Origin: Fusobacteriales bacterium
Lineage (GTDB): Bacteria; Fusobacteriota; Fusobacteriia; Fusobacteriales; Fusobacteriaceae
Assembly (NCBI GenBank): GCA_020063625.1
Contig: JAICDD010000002.1
Span: 1-64,000 of the forward strand
Length of the DNA stretch: 64,000 nucleotides
Reading direction: 5' to 3'
A program made the position numbers and the translations under genes. Below, piece after piece: positions 35,112-43,291 of the stretch. The notes below the pieces were generated by a model. It searched no databases and was not told the origin of the DNA. It was given only the letters and a program-made list of their open reading frames with translations. Each line of letters begins with the position of its first letter. Position 1 is the stretch's first letter.

Positions 35112-36206
35112 TTATACCATTTTTTTGGAAAAGTGTCTAGTGTAAATTTTACTTGATAAAAAAGTAGCAATAGGCACAACTACAACAATACCAATACTTC
35201 CAGCAAGACCTCTAAGTAATTCGATTAAAATAAATTCAGTATTTAACACTCTAATTAATGGAAATTCAGTATTTTGAGCTACTATTAGTAATATTGTAAA
35301 AATAGAACTTCCAACATAAGCTAAAATAAGGGTATTAACCATTGTGCCAATAACATCTTTACCTATATTCATACCTGATTTAATTAATTCTTTTTCAGTT
35401 ATTTTTGGATTTTGTTCTTTTAATTCCCAAAGTGCAGAAGATATAGATACGCCGATATCCATTACAGCTCCAAGTGCTCCTATTATTATTCCAGCTGATA
35501 CTATTTCTTTTAAATTGATATTTCCTAATATATACATATAGCTATAACTTTCAGTATTGCTATATCCTGTAATATTAAAATATTTTACAAATATTAAAGA
35601 TATTATTCCAGAAATAATAACTCCTAATAAAGTAGAAACAGTAGCTACTAATTTTTTAATATTATTATCATTATTTAAATAAATAGTAATAATTGTAGAT
35701 AATGCACTAAAAATAATAGCTAAAATTATAGGAGAATATCCTTTTAATATTCCAGGAATTAATAATTTATATATAAATATTAATGATATAATTAATGCAA
35801 ATATAGCTTTTATTCCATTTTTTTTGGAGATTAAAATTACTAGTGTTAAAAATAAACTTAGTAAAATAATAATTTCAATATTATTATTAAAACTAAAAAT
35901 ATAATACTCCTCATTATCTCCTTCGCTATATTTATAAAGAACTATTTTAGAGCCTTTTTTAATATTTAAATTATAGATCTTATCTCTATACATAGGATAT
36001 TTTAGATTTATTATTTGATTTTTATATTTTTTATCTAAAATTTTAATTTCCAAATTCAGATAATATTCTACATTTTCATCTTCTTCTGTTGCTTTTTCTT
36101 TTGACAACACATTTATAATTTTTGCAGATAAATATTCTTCTTTTGTATTATTTGCAAATGATAAACTAGTTATAAAAACAAATAGTAATAATATAAATTT
36201 TTTCAT
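35112..36206 (-). CDS. YibE/F-like multipass membrane protein
   Basis: A 364-residue protein. An N-terminal signal peptide (MKKFILLLFVFITSLSFAN) is followed by a soluble extracytoplasmic segment of about 85 residues with beta-strand character. Then come seven or so transmembrane helices with YibE/F family features (LGAVMDIGVSISSALWEL and GKDVIGTMVNTLILAYVGSS). Function is unknown; transport has been suggested for the family. It is preceded by a 900-base repeat and followed by the pyc promoter region. Confidence 0.8.
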   Translation of the reverse strand: MKKFILLLFVFITSLSFANNTKEEYLSAKIINVLSKEKATEEDENVEYYLNLEIKILDKKYKNQIINLKYPMYRDKIYNLNIKKGSKIVLYKYSEGDNEEYYIFSFNNNIEIIILLSLFLTLVILISKKNGIKAIFALIISLIFIYKLLIPGILKGYSPIILAIIFSALSTIITIYLNNDNNIKKLVATVSTLLGVIISGIISLIFVKYFNITGYSNTESYSYMYILGNINLKEIVSAGIIIGALGAVMDIGVSISSALWELKEQNPKITEKELIKSGMNIGKDVIGTMVNTLILAYVGSSIFTILLIVAQNTEFPLIRVLNTEFILIELLRGLAGSIGIVVVVPIATFLSSKIYTRHFSKKMV

Positions 36207-36249
36207 TAATTCACTCCTTGTTTTAAATAATATTTTTAGTCATGAATTT

Positions 36250-37105
36250 TGAAACTACGTGATTCACGCGTAATTGTACACGAGATTTTCAGCACAGAGA
36301 CATAGAGAACACTGAGCTACACAAAGTTTGAAGCCACTGGATTTACACAAGATATACACAGGATTTTATCTTGAGTTCATCAGTGTATATCACGTGGTTC
36401 CTATTTTTTCCTTTGTGCTAAATTCAATCCGCGTTTTTCCGGGGCTAATTTTTTTATCTCTGCGATACCCTGATTCCTCTGTTCCTCTGCGTTGATTTTA
36501 AATCCTTCTCACTTCTCACTTCTTACTAATTTTCAATTGTCCATTTTCCATTGTCAATTATTTTTTATCCTGTGTTTCTCTGTGTTTATCCCATGGTTTC
36601 CAATTTTTTCGCTTATCAGCGACTTACTTTTTTAAAGACAAAAAAGTAAGCAAAAAGTCTTTGCGCTAGTTTCTATGGATATTGAATAATGAAACCACAT
36701 GATTTACATGGGCACAGCTTTCGATATTTTTCTGCGAAAAACATCTTAAATGACACACAAGATTTTTTGTTACACAAAGTACACGAAGAAAAACACTAAG
36801 GACCACTAAGTTTTTATCTTTGTGTTCTTCGTGTAACGCATTTATCAAGAAAATCTAATATCCTTCGAAAATGCGCTTTTTAATTCTTCTTACTTCTCAC
36901 TGCTTACTTCTCACTATTTTTCTATCCTGTGTTTATCTGTGCTTATCCCGTGGTTCCCAGTCTTTTCTCTTTGTGTTACTTTGTGTCCTCTTTTCTTTGT
37001 GCTAAATTCAATCCGTGTTTTTCCGTGGCTAAATTTCAATTATTAACTTTTTCTTATCTTGTGTACATCCCGTGGTTCCAAGTTTTAATTCTTCTCACTA
37101 CTTTT
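36250..37105 (-). repeat. Mosaic intergenic repeat copy 7, outside the sulfur island
   Basis: About 900 bases without a credible gene. It contains the island modules in mixed orientation: GCCACGG-type sequence appears as CCGTGGCTAA (about 37024), the core in reverse as AAAATCTAATATCCTTCGAA (about 36850), TTTTTCTGCGAAAAACATCT in the forward sense (36729), GTTACACAAAGTACACGAAG...GGACCACTAAG opposite CTTTGTGTTCTTCGTGTAAC (36768-36837), ACTTCTCACTTCTTACT heptamers, and a unit not seen elsewhere (about 36610-36665, CGCTTATCAGCGACTTAC...). This shows the family is dispersed, not specific to sulfur genes. Confidence 0.8.
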
Positions 37106-37112
37106 CATGATA

Positions 37113-37140
37113 GAAAAAAAAGCTAAGAAAATCCTTAGCT
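37113..37140 (-). terminator. Terminator of aguAB
   Basis: On the - strand AGCTAAGGAT/TTTCTTAGCT is followed by T8, directly adjoining the aguB stop codon. Confidence 0.8.
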
Positions 37141-37141
37141 C

Positions 37142-38023
37142 TTATCTTTTGTATTTAATTTCTCCATCAAGTGATGTTAATACATCATATTTTTCAGGTC
37201 TTCTATCTCTAAATATTCCCCATGAGCTTCTTTTTAATTCTATTTCATCTAAATCAAACTCATGTACTAATACAGTTTCACTTACTCTATCAGCTTCATG
37301 CAACATTTCTCCTTCAGGTCCTGCAATAAATGATGAACCATAAAAAGTGATTTGAGAATCATCTACAACTTCAGTTCCTATTCTATTTGATGCTATTACA
37401 GGAGTAATATTTGATGCAGCATGACCTCTCATACACATTTGCCAATGATTTTTAGAATCAATTGTACTATCTTGTGGTTCACTACCAATAGCTGTAGGAT
37501 AAAATATAAGTTCTGCACCAAGAAGAGCTAATGCTCTAGCTGTTTCAGGAAACCATTGATCCCAACAAATTCCTATACCTATTTTAGCATATTTTGTATT
37601 AAATACTTTAAACCCAGTATCTCCTGGATTAAAATAAAATTTTTCTTCATATCCTGGACCATCAGGAATATGAGTTTTTCTATAAACTCCTAAAATCTCT
37701 CCTTCAGCATCTATTACAGCAATTGAATTATATTTAGCTCTATTTTTTCTTTCATAAAAACTAATAGGTAAAACTACATTTAATTCTTTTGCTATTTTTT
37801 GAAAATGTTTTACAGCTTTATTTTCTTCTAATTCTACTGCATATTTAAAGAAATCTGGTTTTTCTTTTTGACAAAAATATACAGTTTCAAAAAGTTCTTG
37901 TAATAAAATTATTTGAGCTCCTTTACTATGAGCTTCTCTTACAAGTTTTTCAGCATTTTTAATATTTTCATCTATATCCCAGCTACAAGCCATTTGTGTA
38001 GCAGCTACTTTAACTTTTCTCAT
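37142..38023 (-). CDS. aguB: N-carbamoylputrescine amidase
   Basis: A 293-residue nitrilase-superfamily enzyme hydrolysing N-carbamoylputrescine to putrescine, CO2 and ammonia. The catalytic Glu (LLQELFE), Lys (GVYRKTHIPDGPGYEEKFYF) and Cys (IGICWDQWFPETARAL) are all present. ATG 38023 overlaps the aguA stop by one base (TAATG) and has AAAGGAGTGA upstream; the 13-residue upstream extension lies within aguA and is rejected. Confidence 0.95.
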   Translation of the reverse strand: MRKVKVAATQMACSWDIDENIKNAEKLVREAHSKGAQIILLQELFETVYFCQKEKPDFFKYAVELEENKAVKHFQKIAKELNVVLPISFYERKNRAKYNSIAVIDAEGEILGVYRKTHIPDGPGYEEKFYFNPGDTGFKVFNTKYAKIGIGICWDQWFPETARALALLGAELIFYPTAIGSEPQDSTIDSKNHWQMCMRGHAASNITPVIASNRIGTEVVDDSQITFYGSSFIAGPEGEMLHEADRVSETVLVHEFDLDEIELKRSSWGIFRDRRPEKYDVLTSLDGEIKYKR

Positions 38024-39051
38024 TATTTTATCACTCCTTTTGGCATTTGTTGTGTTATACAATGAACATTTCCGCCACCTTTAATAATAGGCATACCATC
38101 AATCATTACAACTTTTCTATCTGGATATACTTTTTCTAAAATTTCTTTAGCTTTTAAATCATACTCTTTCGCATCTCCACCAAATGTTGGTAAAATTATA
38201 CCTCCGTTTACAGGATAATAATTTAAATAACTTAAAGTTAATCTTTCGCCATTCATATATCTTGCTGGCGGTTGTTCTATTTCAATAATTTCTAATTTTC
38301 TACCTTTTGCATCTACAAAATTTCTTAAAATTTCTAAATTTTCTTGAGTAATTTCATAGTTAGGATCATCTTTATCATAGCATACTTGAAGGACAACAAC
38401 ACCAGGCTTTGCAAAACAAGCTACATTGTCTACATGTCCGTCAGTTTCATCACCAAATAATCCTCTTTTTAACCAAATAAATTTTTCAATAGATAAATAT
38501 TTATTTAAATAATCTTCAATATCTTTTTTTGTTAAATGAGGATTTCTATTTTTATTTAATAAACATTCTTCTGTAGTAAGTAAAGTTCCTTCTCCATCTA
38601 CATGGATAGAACCACCTTCAAGTACAAATGGAGCGTCATATGATTTTACACCATAATGATTTAATAACTTTTTAGCTACTTGGTCATCTTTATCATATGG
38701 TAGGTATTTTTCTCCCCATGAATTAAATTTCCAATTTATTCCTCGAAGTTCGCCATCTTTATTTTTTATAAAAGTAGGACCATTATCTCTTACCCATGAA
38801 TCATCATGTTCAATAACTAATATTTCTACTTTTTCTCCACACATTTTTCTAGCTTCATCTTCATCTTCTTTATTGACAATCATTACAATAGGTTCAAACT
38901 CTGCAATAGCCTTAGCAATATTTGCATATCCTTGTTTTGCTTCTAATATGCCATCAAACCATATTTCTTCTCTACATGGCCATTCCATAAATGTTCTTTC
39001 TCTTTCTTCCCATTCAGCAGGCATAAAAAAACCTTCATCTTTTGGATACAT
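38023..39051 (-). CDS. aguA: Agmatine deiminase
   Basis: A 342-residue Porphyromonas-type peptidyl-arginine deiminase family enzyme turning agmatine into N-carbamoylputrescine. It has MPAEWEERERTFMEWP, HDDSWVRDNGPTF, WLKRGLFGDETDGHVDN, and the nucleophile Cys331 in GGGNVHCITQQMP. With aguB it forms the agmatine-to-putrescine route. The Shine-Dalgarno is AAGGAGG. Confidence 0.96.
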   Translation of the reverse strand: MYPKDEGFFMPAEWEERERTFMEWPCREEIWFDGILEAKQGYANIAKAIAEFEPIVMIVNKEDEDEARKMCGEKVEILVIEHDDSWVRDNGPTFIKNKDGELRGINWKFNSWGEKYLPYDKDDQVAKKLLNHYGVKSYDAPFVLEGGSIHVDGEGTLLTTEECLLNKNRNPHLTKKDIEDYLNKYLSIEKFIWLKRGLFGDETDGHVDNVACFAKPGVVVLQVCYDKDDPNYEITQENLEILRNFVDAKGRKLEIIEIEQPPARYMNGERLTLSYLNYYPVNGGIILPTFGGDAKEYDLKAKEILEKVYPDRKVVMIDGMPIIKGGGNVHCITQQMPKGVIK

Positions 39052-39094
39052 TTGTCCTCCTTATATACTTAAATTTCTAAATTCTTAGCGGTTA

Positions 39095-39123
39095 ATTATA
39101 CCTTATAATATATTTATTTTCAA
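39095..39123 (-). promoter_or_regulatory. Promoter of aguAB
   Basis: On the - strand, TTGAAA (39123-39118) and TATAAT (39100-39095) are spaced by 17 bases. The -35 box overlaps the stop codon of the upstream GNAT gene. Confidence 0.7.
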
Positions 39124-39911
39124 GAGTTTTTTATGAGTAAACTCCACATTCCAATTTCTTTAAATCCAATCTTTTTATAAATACTACCAGCTTTTGGATT
39201 ATCATAAAAAAGAGCTATTTCTTTTTCTTCTTTTATTAAATCATCACAAAGTTGTTTTACACATTTTGAGGCATAACCATTTTTTCTTTCTTCTTTTAAA
39301 GTAGCAACACCTACAATAAGAGCTAAATCTTTTGTTTCAGCAGTTGTACTAGCAGAGGCTATAATTTTTCCATTTTTTTCTATATAAGTAACTCTTTTTT
39401 TATTATTTTTTAATTCATTTTTTAATGAATCAGGATTTATAGGCATCTCAAATTCAGTTATTTGATTTCTAAATTCTAAATATTTATCTATTTCATTTAA
39501 ATTTAGATATTTAATTTCGAGATTAATATCTATATTAAAATTATTTTCAAAGTATTTTGAAAAGTACATCTCTCTATAATTAAATTTAGTTAAATCAATA
39601 TAATTTAATAATTGAGAGATAACTCTTTTTATTCCGCTTATTTGTATATTATTTGAAAAATTAATATGTTTTAAATAATTTTTTATTTCTTTTTCAGTTA
39701 AATTTTCTGAAATATCATAGATAATATAGCTATTGTAGTATCTAAGTAAAGCTCCATTAATAGTATCATTTTCTTTTCTTAAATAAATATCTAGATTTTC
39801 ACTTGATATCCCTTCTAATTCAATATCACCTATAAAAAAAATATTAAAAATCTTTTCTTTTGATAAAAATTGTAATAAATCATTTAAATCTTTTTCTATA
39901 GCTTTAACCAT
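39120..39911 (-). CDS. GNAT-family N-acetyltransferase
   Basis: A 263-residue protein. The C-terminal half is a GNAT domain with the acetyl-CoA loop VGVATLKEERKNGYASKCVKQL and the NPKAGSIYKKIGF end motif. The N-terminal half looks like a degenerate second domain, as in two-domain acetyltransferases. The substrate is unknown. The neighbouring agmatine genes make a polyamine link conceivable but unsupported. ATG behind AAGGGG. Confidence 0.8.
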   Translation of the reverse strand: MVKAIEKDLNDLLQFLSKEKIFNIFFIGDIELEGISSENLDIYLRKENDTINGALLRYYNSYIIYDISENLTEKEIKNYLKHINFSNNIQISGIKRVISQLLNYIDLTKFNYREMYFSKYFENNFNIDINLEIKYLNLNEIDKYLEFRNQITEFEMPINPDSLKNELKNNKKRVTYIEKNGKIIASASTTAETKDLALIVGVATLKEERKNGYASKCVKQLCDDLIKEEKEIALFYDNPKAGSIYKKIGFKEIGMWSLLIKNS

Positions 39912-39944
39912 TAAAAATCAACCCCTTTTTTATAAATTTTTATT

Positions 39945-39973
39945 ATAATATCAAATTTTAATATTAAAGTCAA
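39945..39973 (-). promoter_or_regulatory. Promoter of the GNAT gene
   Basis: On the - strand, TTGACT (39973-39968) and TATTAT (39950-39945) are spaced by 17 bases. It is back to back with the divergent promoter at 39998. Confidence 0.65.
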
Positions 39974-39997
39974 ATTTAATTAAAATATTCTAAAAAT

Positions 39998-40025
39998 TTG
40001 ACGATAATTAATAATAAAATATACT
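39998..40025 (+). promoter_or_regulatory. Promoter of the outer-membrane protein gene
   Basis: TTGACG (39998-40003) and TATACT (40020-40025) are spaced by 16 bases. The predicted start is only about 10 bases before the ATG, so an alternative upstream start is possible. An inverted repeat GTCAAATTT/AAATTTGAC links the two divergent -35 regions. Confidence 0.45.
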
Positions 40026-40042
40026 TTGTTAAAGGTGGTCAT

Positions 40043-40612
40043 ATGAAAAGAAAAATAGTTATAATATCAATTTTTATACTGATTTTTTCAAATATTTATA
40101 GTTATAATTTTAAATTAAATACAGGTGTTAATCTAAAAGGAAGTTTTAAAATAGACGGTACTAAATATTCTACATCAAATTCTAGTTTTGGTATTGCAAA
40201 CTATTTAATTGATTTAGGAAATAATTCTTTTATGGATACTGAAGTTGGAATGGGATTTTTACTTTATGATAATAGAGAATTTGTTGATTATGCAAATGTA
40301 GGAATAAATTTAAAATATTACAATGACTTTGATGAAATAAAAGCTTTTTATTATACAGGTGCTGGATATGCATATCCATATTTAATTACATATTATGATG
40401 GACAAACAATTGAAGAGATTTCAACAGGATTTTATTGGAAAGTAGGATTTGGAGCAGATTACAAGAAATTAACTTTTGATGTAGCGTATAAAATGATGGC
40501 ATTAAAAATAAAATCAAATATAATTGATATAGATACAAGTGAATTAGTAGAAACTACATATAACGTGATATCAAAAAATTTGACTTTATCAATAGGATAT
40601 TACTTATTCTAA
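40043..40612 (+). CDS. Putative small outer-membrane beta-barrel protein
   Basis: A 189-residue secreted protein. Signal peptide MKRKIVIISIFILIFSNIYS is followed by alternating amphipathic strands (FKLNTGVNLKGSFKIDG, FYWKVGFGADYKKLTFDVAYKM) and a terminal strand ending in YYLF, with the C-terminal Phe typical of Bam-inserted barrels. I do not recognise the family. ATG 40043 has AAAGGTGG upstream; the frame extends 15 codons further without a site. It supports a diderm host. Confidence 0.7.
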   Translation: MKRKIVIISIFILIFSNIYSYNFKLNTGVNLKGSFKIDGTKYSTSNSSFGIANYLIDLGNNSFMDTEVGMGFLLYDNREFVDYANVGINLKYYNDFDEIKAFYYTGAGYAYPYLITYYDGQTIEEISTGFYWKVGFGADYKKLTFDVAYKMMALKIKSNIIDIDTSELVETTYNVISKNLTLSIGYYLF

Positions 40613-40638
40613 ATAGTTAATAAAACATTGTAAAAAAA

Positions 40639-40727
40639 AGACTAAAAATTCTATAAAAAATAAATTTGACGAGTTCTTTAAAAATTAAGAACTCGTTTTT
40701 TATTATTAAAATAGATTTTTTAGTCTT
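40639..40727 (+). terminator. Nested double hairpin terminator
   Basis: The inner hairpin ACGAGTTCTT/AAGAACTCGT (40669-40696, then T6) is enclosed by an outer stem AAGACTAAAAA/TTTTTAGTCTT (40639-40655 with 40711-40727). The inner 32 bases are identical to 51322-51353. The rest of 40613-40942 is leader and promoter. Confidence 0.75.
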
Positions 40728-40745
40728 ATAATTTTATTTAAAATT

Positions 40746-40828
40746 AATTTAAGTTAATTAAATTAATGTTGACTTTTTGAAAATAGTATGGTAATAATAT
40801 ATTATAAATTTAAGTTAGTTAAATTAGT
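40746..40828 (+). promoter_or_regulatory. Promoter of the sugar cassette flanked by two candidate ROK-regulator operators
   Basis: TTGACT (40769-40774) and TAATAA (40792-40797) are spaced by 17 bases. Two 22-base sites, 40746-40767 and 40807-40828, share AATTTAAGTTA, then TTAAATTA (20 of 22 identical), 61 bases apart. One abuts the -35 and the other starts at about +3. The pattern resembles operators of NagC/XylR-type ROK repressors, and a ROK gene lies in this cassette. A leader of about 110 bases follows with nothing else evident. Confidence 0.65.
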
Positions 40829-40942
40829 TAAAAAGAAATTTTATTACTTGTATATAAAGGTTTTTGTAATAAATGCTAGATAAATTAATAACTGGTATAG
40901 TATAAAAATAAAATTTAATAAAGTTAAAATACGGAGGTAGAA

Positions 40943-42256
40943 ATGAATAAAAATTTAAAATTAGTTGTTATTGGTGGAGGTAGTAGTTATACTCCAGAAT
41001 TAATAGAAGGAGTTATTAAAAAAAGAAAAGAACTTCCTATTACAGAATTAATATTAGTTGATGTAATAGATGGAGAAGAAAAAGTAAAAATTAACTATGA
41101 ATTAGTAAAAAGAATGTTTAAAAAAGAAAATATAGATATTAATTTTTCTTATTCATTAGATAGAAAAAAAGCATTAGAAAATGCAGATTTTGTATTAACT
41201 CAATTTAGAGTAGGTGGATTTAAATCAAGAATATTAGATGAAGAGATTCCTTTAAAATATGGATTTGTAGGGCAAGAAACAACAGGAGCTGGAGGTTTTG
41301 CAAAAGCACTTAGAACAATTCCTGTAATTCTTGATATTTGTAAAGATATAGAAGAAGTAGCAAAAGATGCATGGCTTATAAATTTTACTAATCCAGCTGG
41401 AATTATAACAGAAGCTATACATAAATATAGTAATGTAAAAGCAATAGGAGTATGTAATGTACCTATTAATATGAGATATGATGTGGCTAATCAATTAGAT
41501 TTACCTATTGAAAAAATAAGAGCACAATTTGTTGGATTAAATCATTTGAGTTTTATTTCAAAAGTTTTTGTAGATGGAAAAAATGTAATTGATAAAATTT
41601 TATATCAAAATAATGAAAATAGTGAAAATATAGTAAAAAATATAGAAAAAATAGATGATGTAGATAAAATAAATCAGTATTTAGGATTGATTTCATCTCC
41701 ATATTTACAATATTTTTTCTTTCCTCAAAAAATGATAAACAAAGAGTTGGATAATATAAAATCAGGTAAAGGAACAAGAGGAACTCAAGTAGCAGCAATT
41801 GAAAAAAAATTATTTGAAAAATATAAAGATATAAATCTAGATGTAAAACCAAAAGAGTTAGAAGAACGTGGTGGTGCTAGATATTCTGAAATTGCAATAA
41901 ATGTAATTGATAGTATCTATAATAATAAAAATAAAGAATTTGTAGTAAATACTATAAATAATGGTACTTTTGCAGAACTTCCAGATAATGTATCAATAGA
42001 AACAAATTGCATAATAAGTAATGAAGGTGCAAGACCAATAAATTCGGGGAAATTCCCTAAATCAGTAACTAGCTTAATTCAACAAGTAAAAACTTATGAA
42101 GAATATACAATAGAAGCAGCAGTAAATGGAGATAGAAAAAAAGCGTATTTAGCACTTTTTAATAATCCTTTAATTAATAATAAAGAAAAAATTGAGGAAT
42201 TGTTAAATGAAATAATTGTAAAGAATAAAAAATATTTACAAAATTTTTTAGACTAA
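40943..42256 (+). CDS. GH4-family 6-phospho-glycosidase (probable 6-phospho-beta-glucosidase)
   Basis: A 437-residue NAD- and Mn-dependent glycosidase. The Rossmann start is VVIGGGSSYTPELIEG. It also has QFRVGGFKSRILDEEIPLKYG, GQETTGAGGFAKALRTIPV, WLINFTNPAGIITEA and the metal-site Cys in GVCNVPI, as in LicH/CelF/ChbF types. It would cleave 6-phosphorylated cellobiose- or chitobiose-like disaccharides. The neighbouring transporter is ABC, not PTS, so the phosphate likely comes from the adjacent kinase. The Shine-Dalgarno is GGAGG. Confidence 0.9.
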   Translation: MNKNLKLVVIGGGSSYTPELIEGVIKKRKELPITELILVDVIDGEEKVKINYELVKRMFKKENIDINFSYSLDRKKALENADFVLTQFRVGGFKSRILDEEIPLKYGFVGQETTGAGGFAKALRTIPVILDICKDIEEVAKDAWLINFTNPAGIITEAIHKYSNVKAIGVCNVPINMRYDVANQLDLPIEKIRAQFVGLNHLSFISKVFVDGKNVIDKILYQNNENSENIVKNIEKIDDVDKINQYLGLISSPYLQYFFFPQKMINKELDNIKSGKGTRGTQVAAIEKKLFEKYKDINLDVKPKELEERGGARYSEIAINVIDSIYNNKNKEFVVNTINNGTFAELPDNVSIETNCIISNEGARPINSGKFPKSVTSLIQQVKTYEEYTIEAAVNGDRKKAYLALFNNPLINNKEKIEELLNEIIVKNKKYLQNFLD

Positions 42257-42281
42257 TTTTATAAAAACAGGAGGTAAATAA

Positions 42282-43223
42282 GTGTATATTGCAGGAATAG
42301 ATGGCGGAGGAACTAAAACACATTGCATAATTGGAGATGAAAAAGGAAATATTATTTCATTTGGAAATGGAGGCCCTGCTAATTATCATAGTGTTGGAAT
42401 AGAAAGAAGTAGAAATTCGTTAAAAGATGCAATTAATGAAGCATTACTTAATAGCAATCTCACAATAGATGATATAGATTTATTTGTATTTGGATTATCA
42501 GGAGCAGACCAAGAAGATGATTTTATAGTAATAAATAAATTTATAAAAGAAATAATAGGAGAGAAAAAATATAAACTTTATCATGATTCATGGATAGGAC
42601 TTCGTAGTGGAAGTGAAGATTATACAGGAATAGCTGCAATTTGTGGTACAGGGACTGGTTTTTCTGGTAGACGTAAAGATGGAAAAGAGGTAGTTCTTAG
42701 AAATTTAGATTATAGACTTGGAAATAAAGGTGGTGGAGATGAATTAGCAATTGAAGCACTACATTTTGCTTTTAGGTCAGAAGAAGGAACATTTTATAAA
42801 ACTGAATTAGAAAATGTGATACCAAAACTTTTTTCAGTAAAAACAATGGAAGATGTTTCTAAAATTATTAAAAATAATGCTGTTCCAGAAGAGATATTAA
42901 AAAAAATACCTATTGAAGTATTTAGACTAGCAAATGAAGGAGATACAATATCTCAAGAATTATTAATTGACCTTGGAGAAACATTAGGAAGATTTTCAAC
43001 ATCAGTAATCAAAAAATTAGAAATGGAAAATGAAGATGTAAAAGTAATTCTTATTGGAAGTATTTATAAAGGGGATTCCCCACTATTATTAGATGCAATG
43101 AGACAAACAATACATAAAGTAGCTAAAAATGTAGAATTAATTTTACCTGATAAACCACCAGTATATGGTGCATATTATTTAGGAATAGATTTATTATCAA
43201 AATCTGGAGGTGATATTAAATGA
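42282..43223 (+). CDS. BadF/BadG-type sugar kinase (N-acetylglucosamine/glucosamine kinase family)
   Basis: A 313-residue ASKHA-fold kinase. It has phosphate loop AGIDGGGTKTHCIIGDEKGN at the start, AAICGTGTGFSGRRKDG, NKGGGDELAIEAL and a C-terminal adenosine motif near ILIGSIYKGDSPLL. The family phosphorylates amino sugars, and members such as GspK act on glucosamine. Here it may phosphorylate an imported disaccharide or aminosugar before GH4. GTG start behind GGAGGT, 25 bases after the GH4 gene. Confidence 0.85.
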   Translation: MYIAGIDGGGTKTHCIIGDEKGNIISFGNGGPANYHSVGIERSRNSLKDAINEALLNSNLTIDDIDLFVFGLSGADQEDDFIVINKFIKEIIGEKKYKLYHDSWIGLRSGSEDYTGIAAICGTGTGFSGRRKDGKEVVLRNLDYRLGNKGGGDELAIEALHFAFRSEEGTFYKTELENVIPKLFSVKTMEDVSKIIKNNAVPEEILKKIPIEVFRLANEGDTISQELLIDLGETLGRFSTSVIKKLEMENEDVKVILIGSIYKGDSPLLLDAMRQTIHKVAKNVELILPDKPPVYGAYYLGIDLLSKSGGDIK

Positions 43224-43291
43224 CATAATACTTTTAGTATTAGGCATGTTTGATATTAATTTTATTTTAATTAAAAAAAGGAGGAGTTAAA

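Noticed and set aside
36666..37126. Two short frames (36666-36848 on -, 36929-37126 on +)
   Set aside because: Both are translations of repeat copy 7 modules, with no ribosome binding site.
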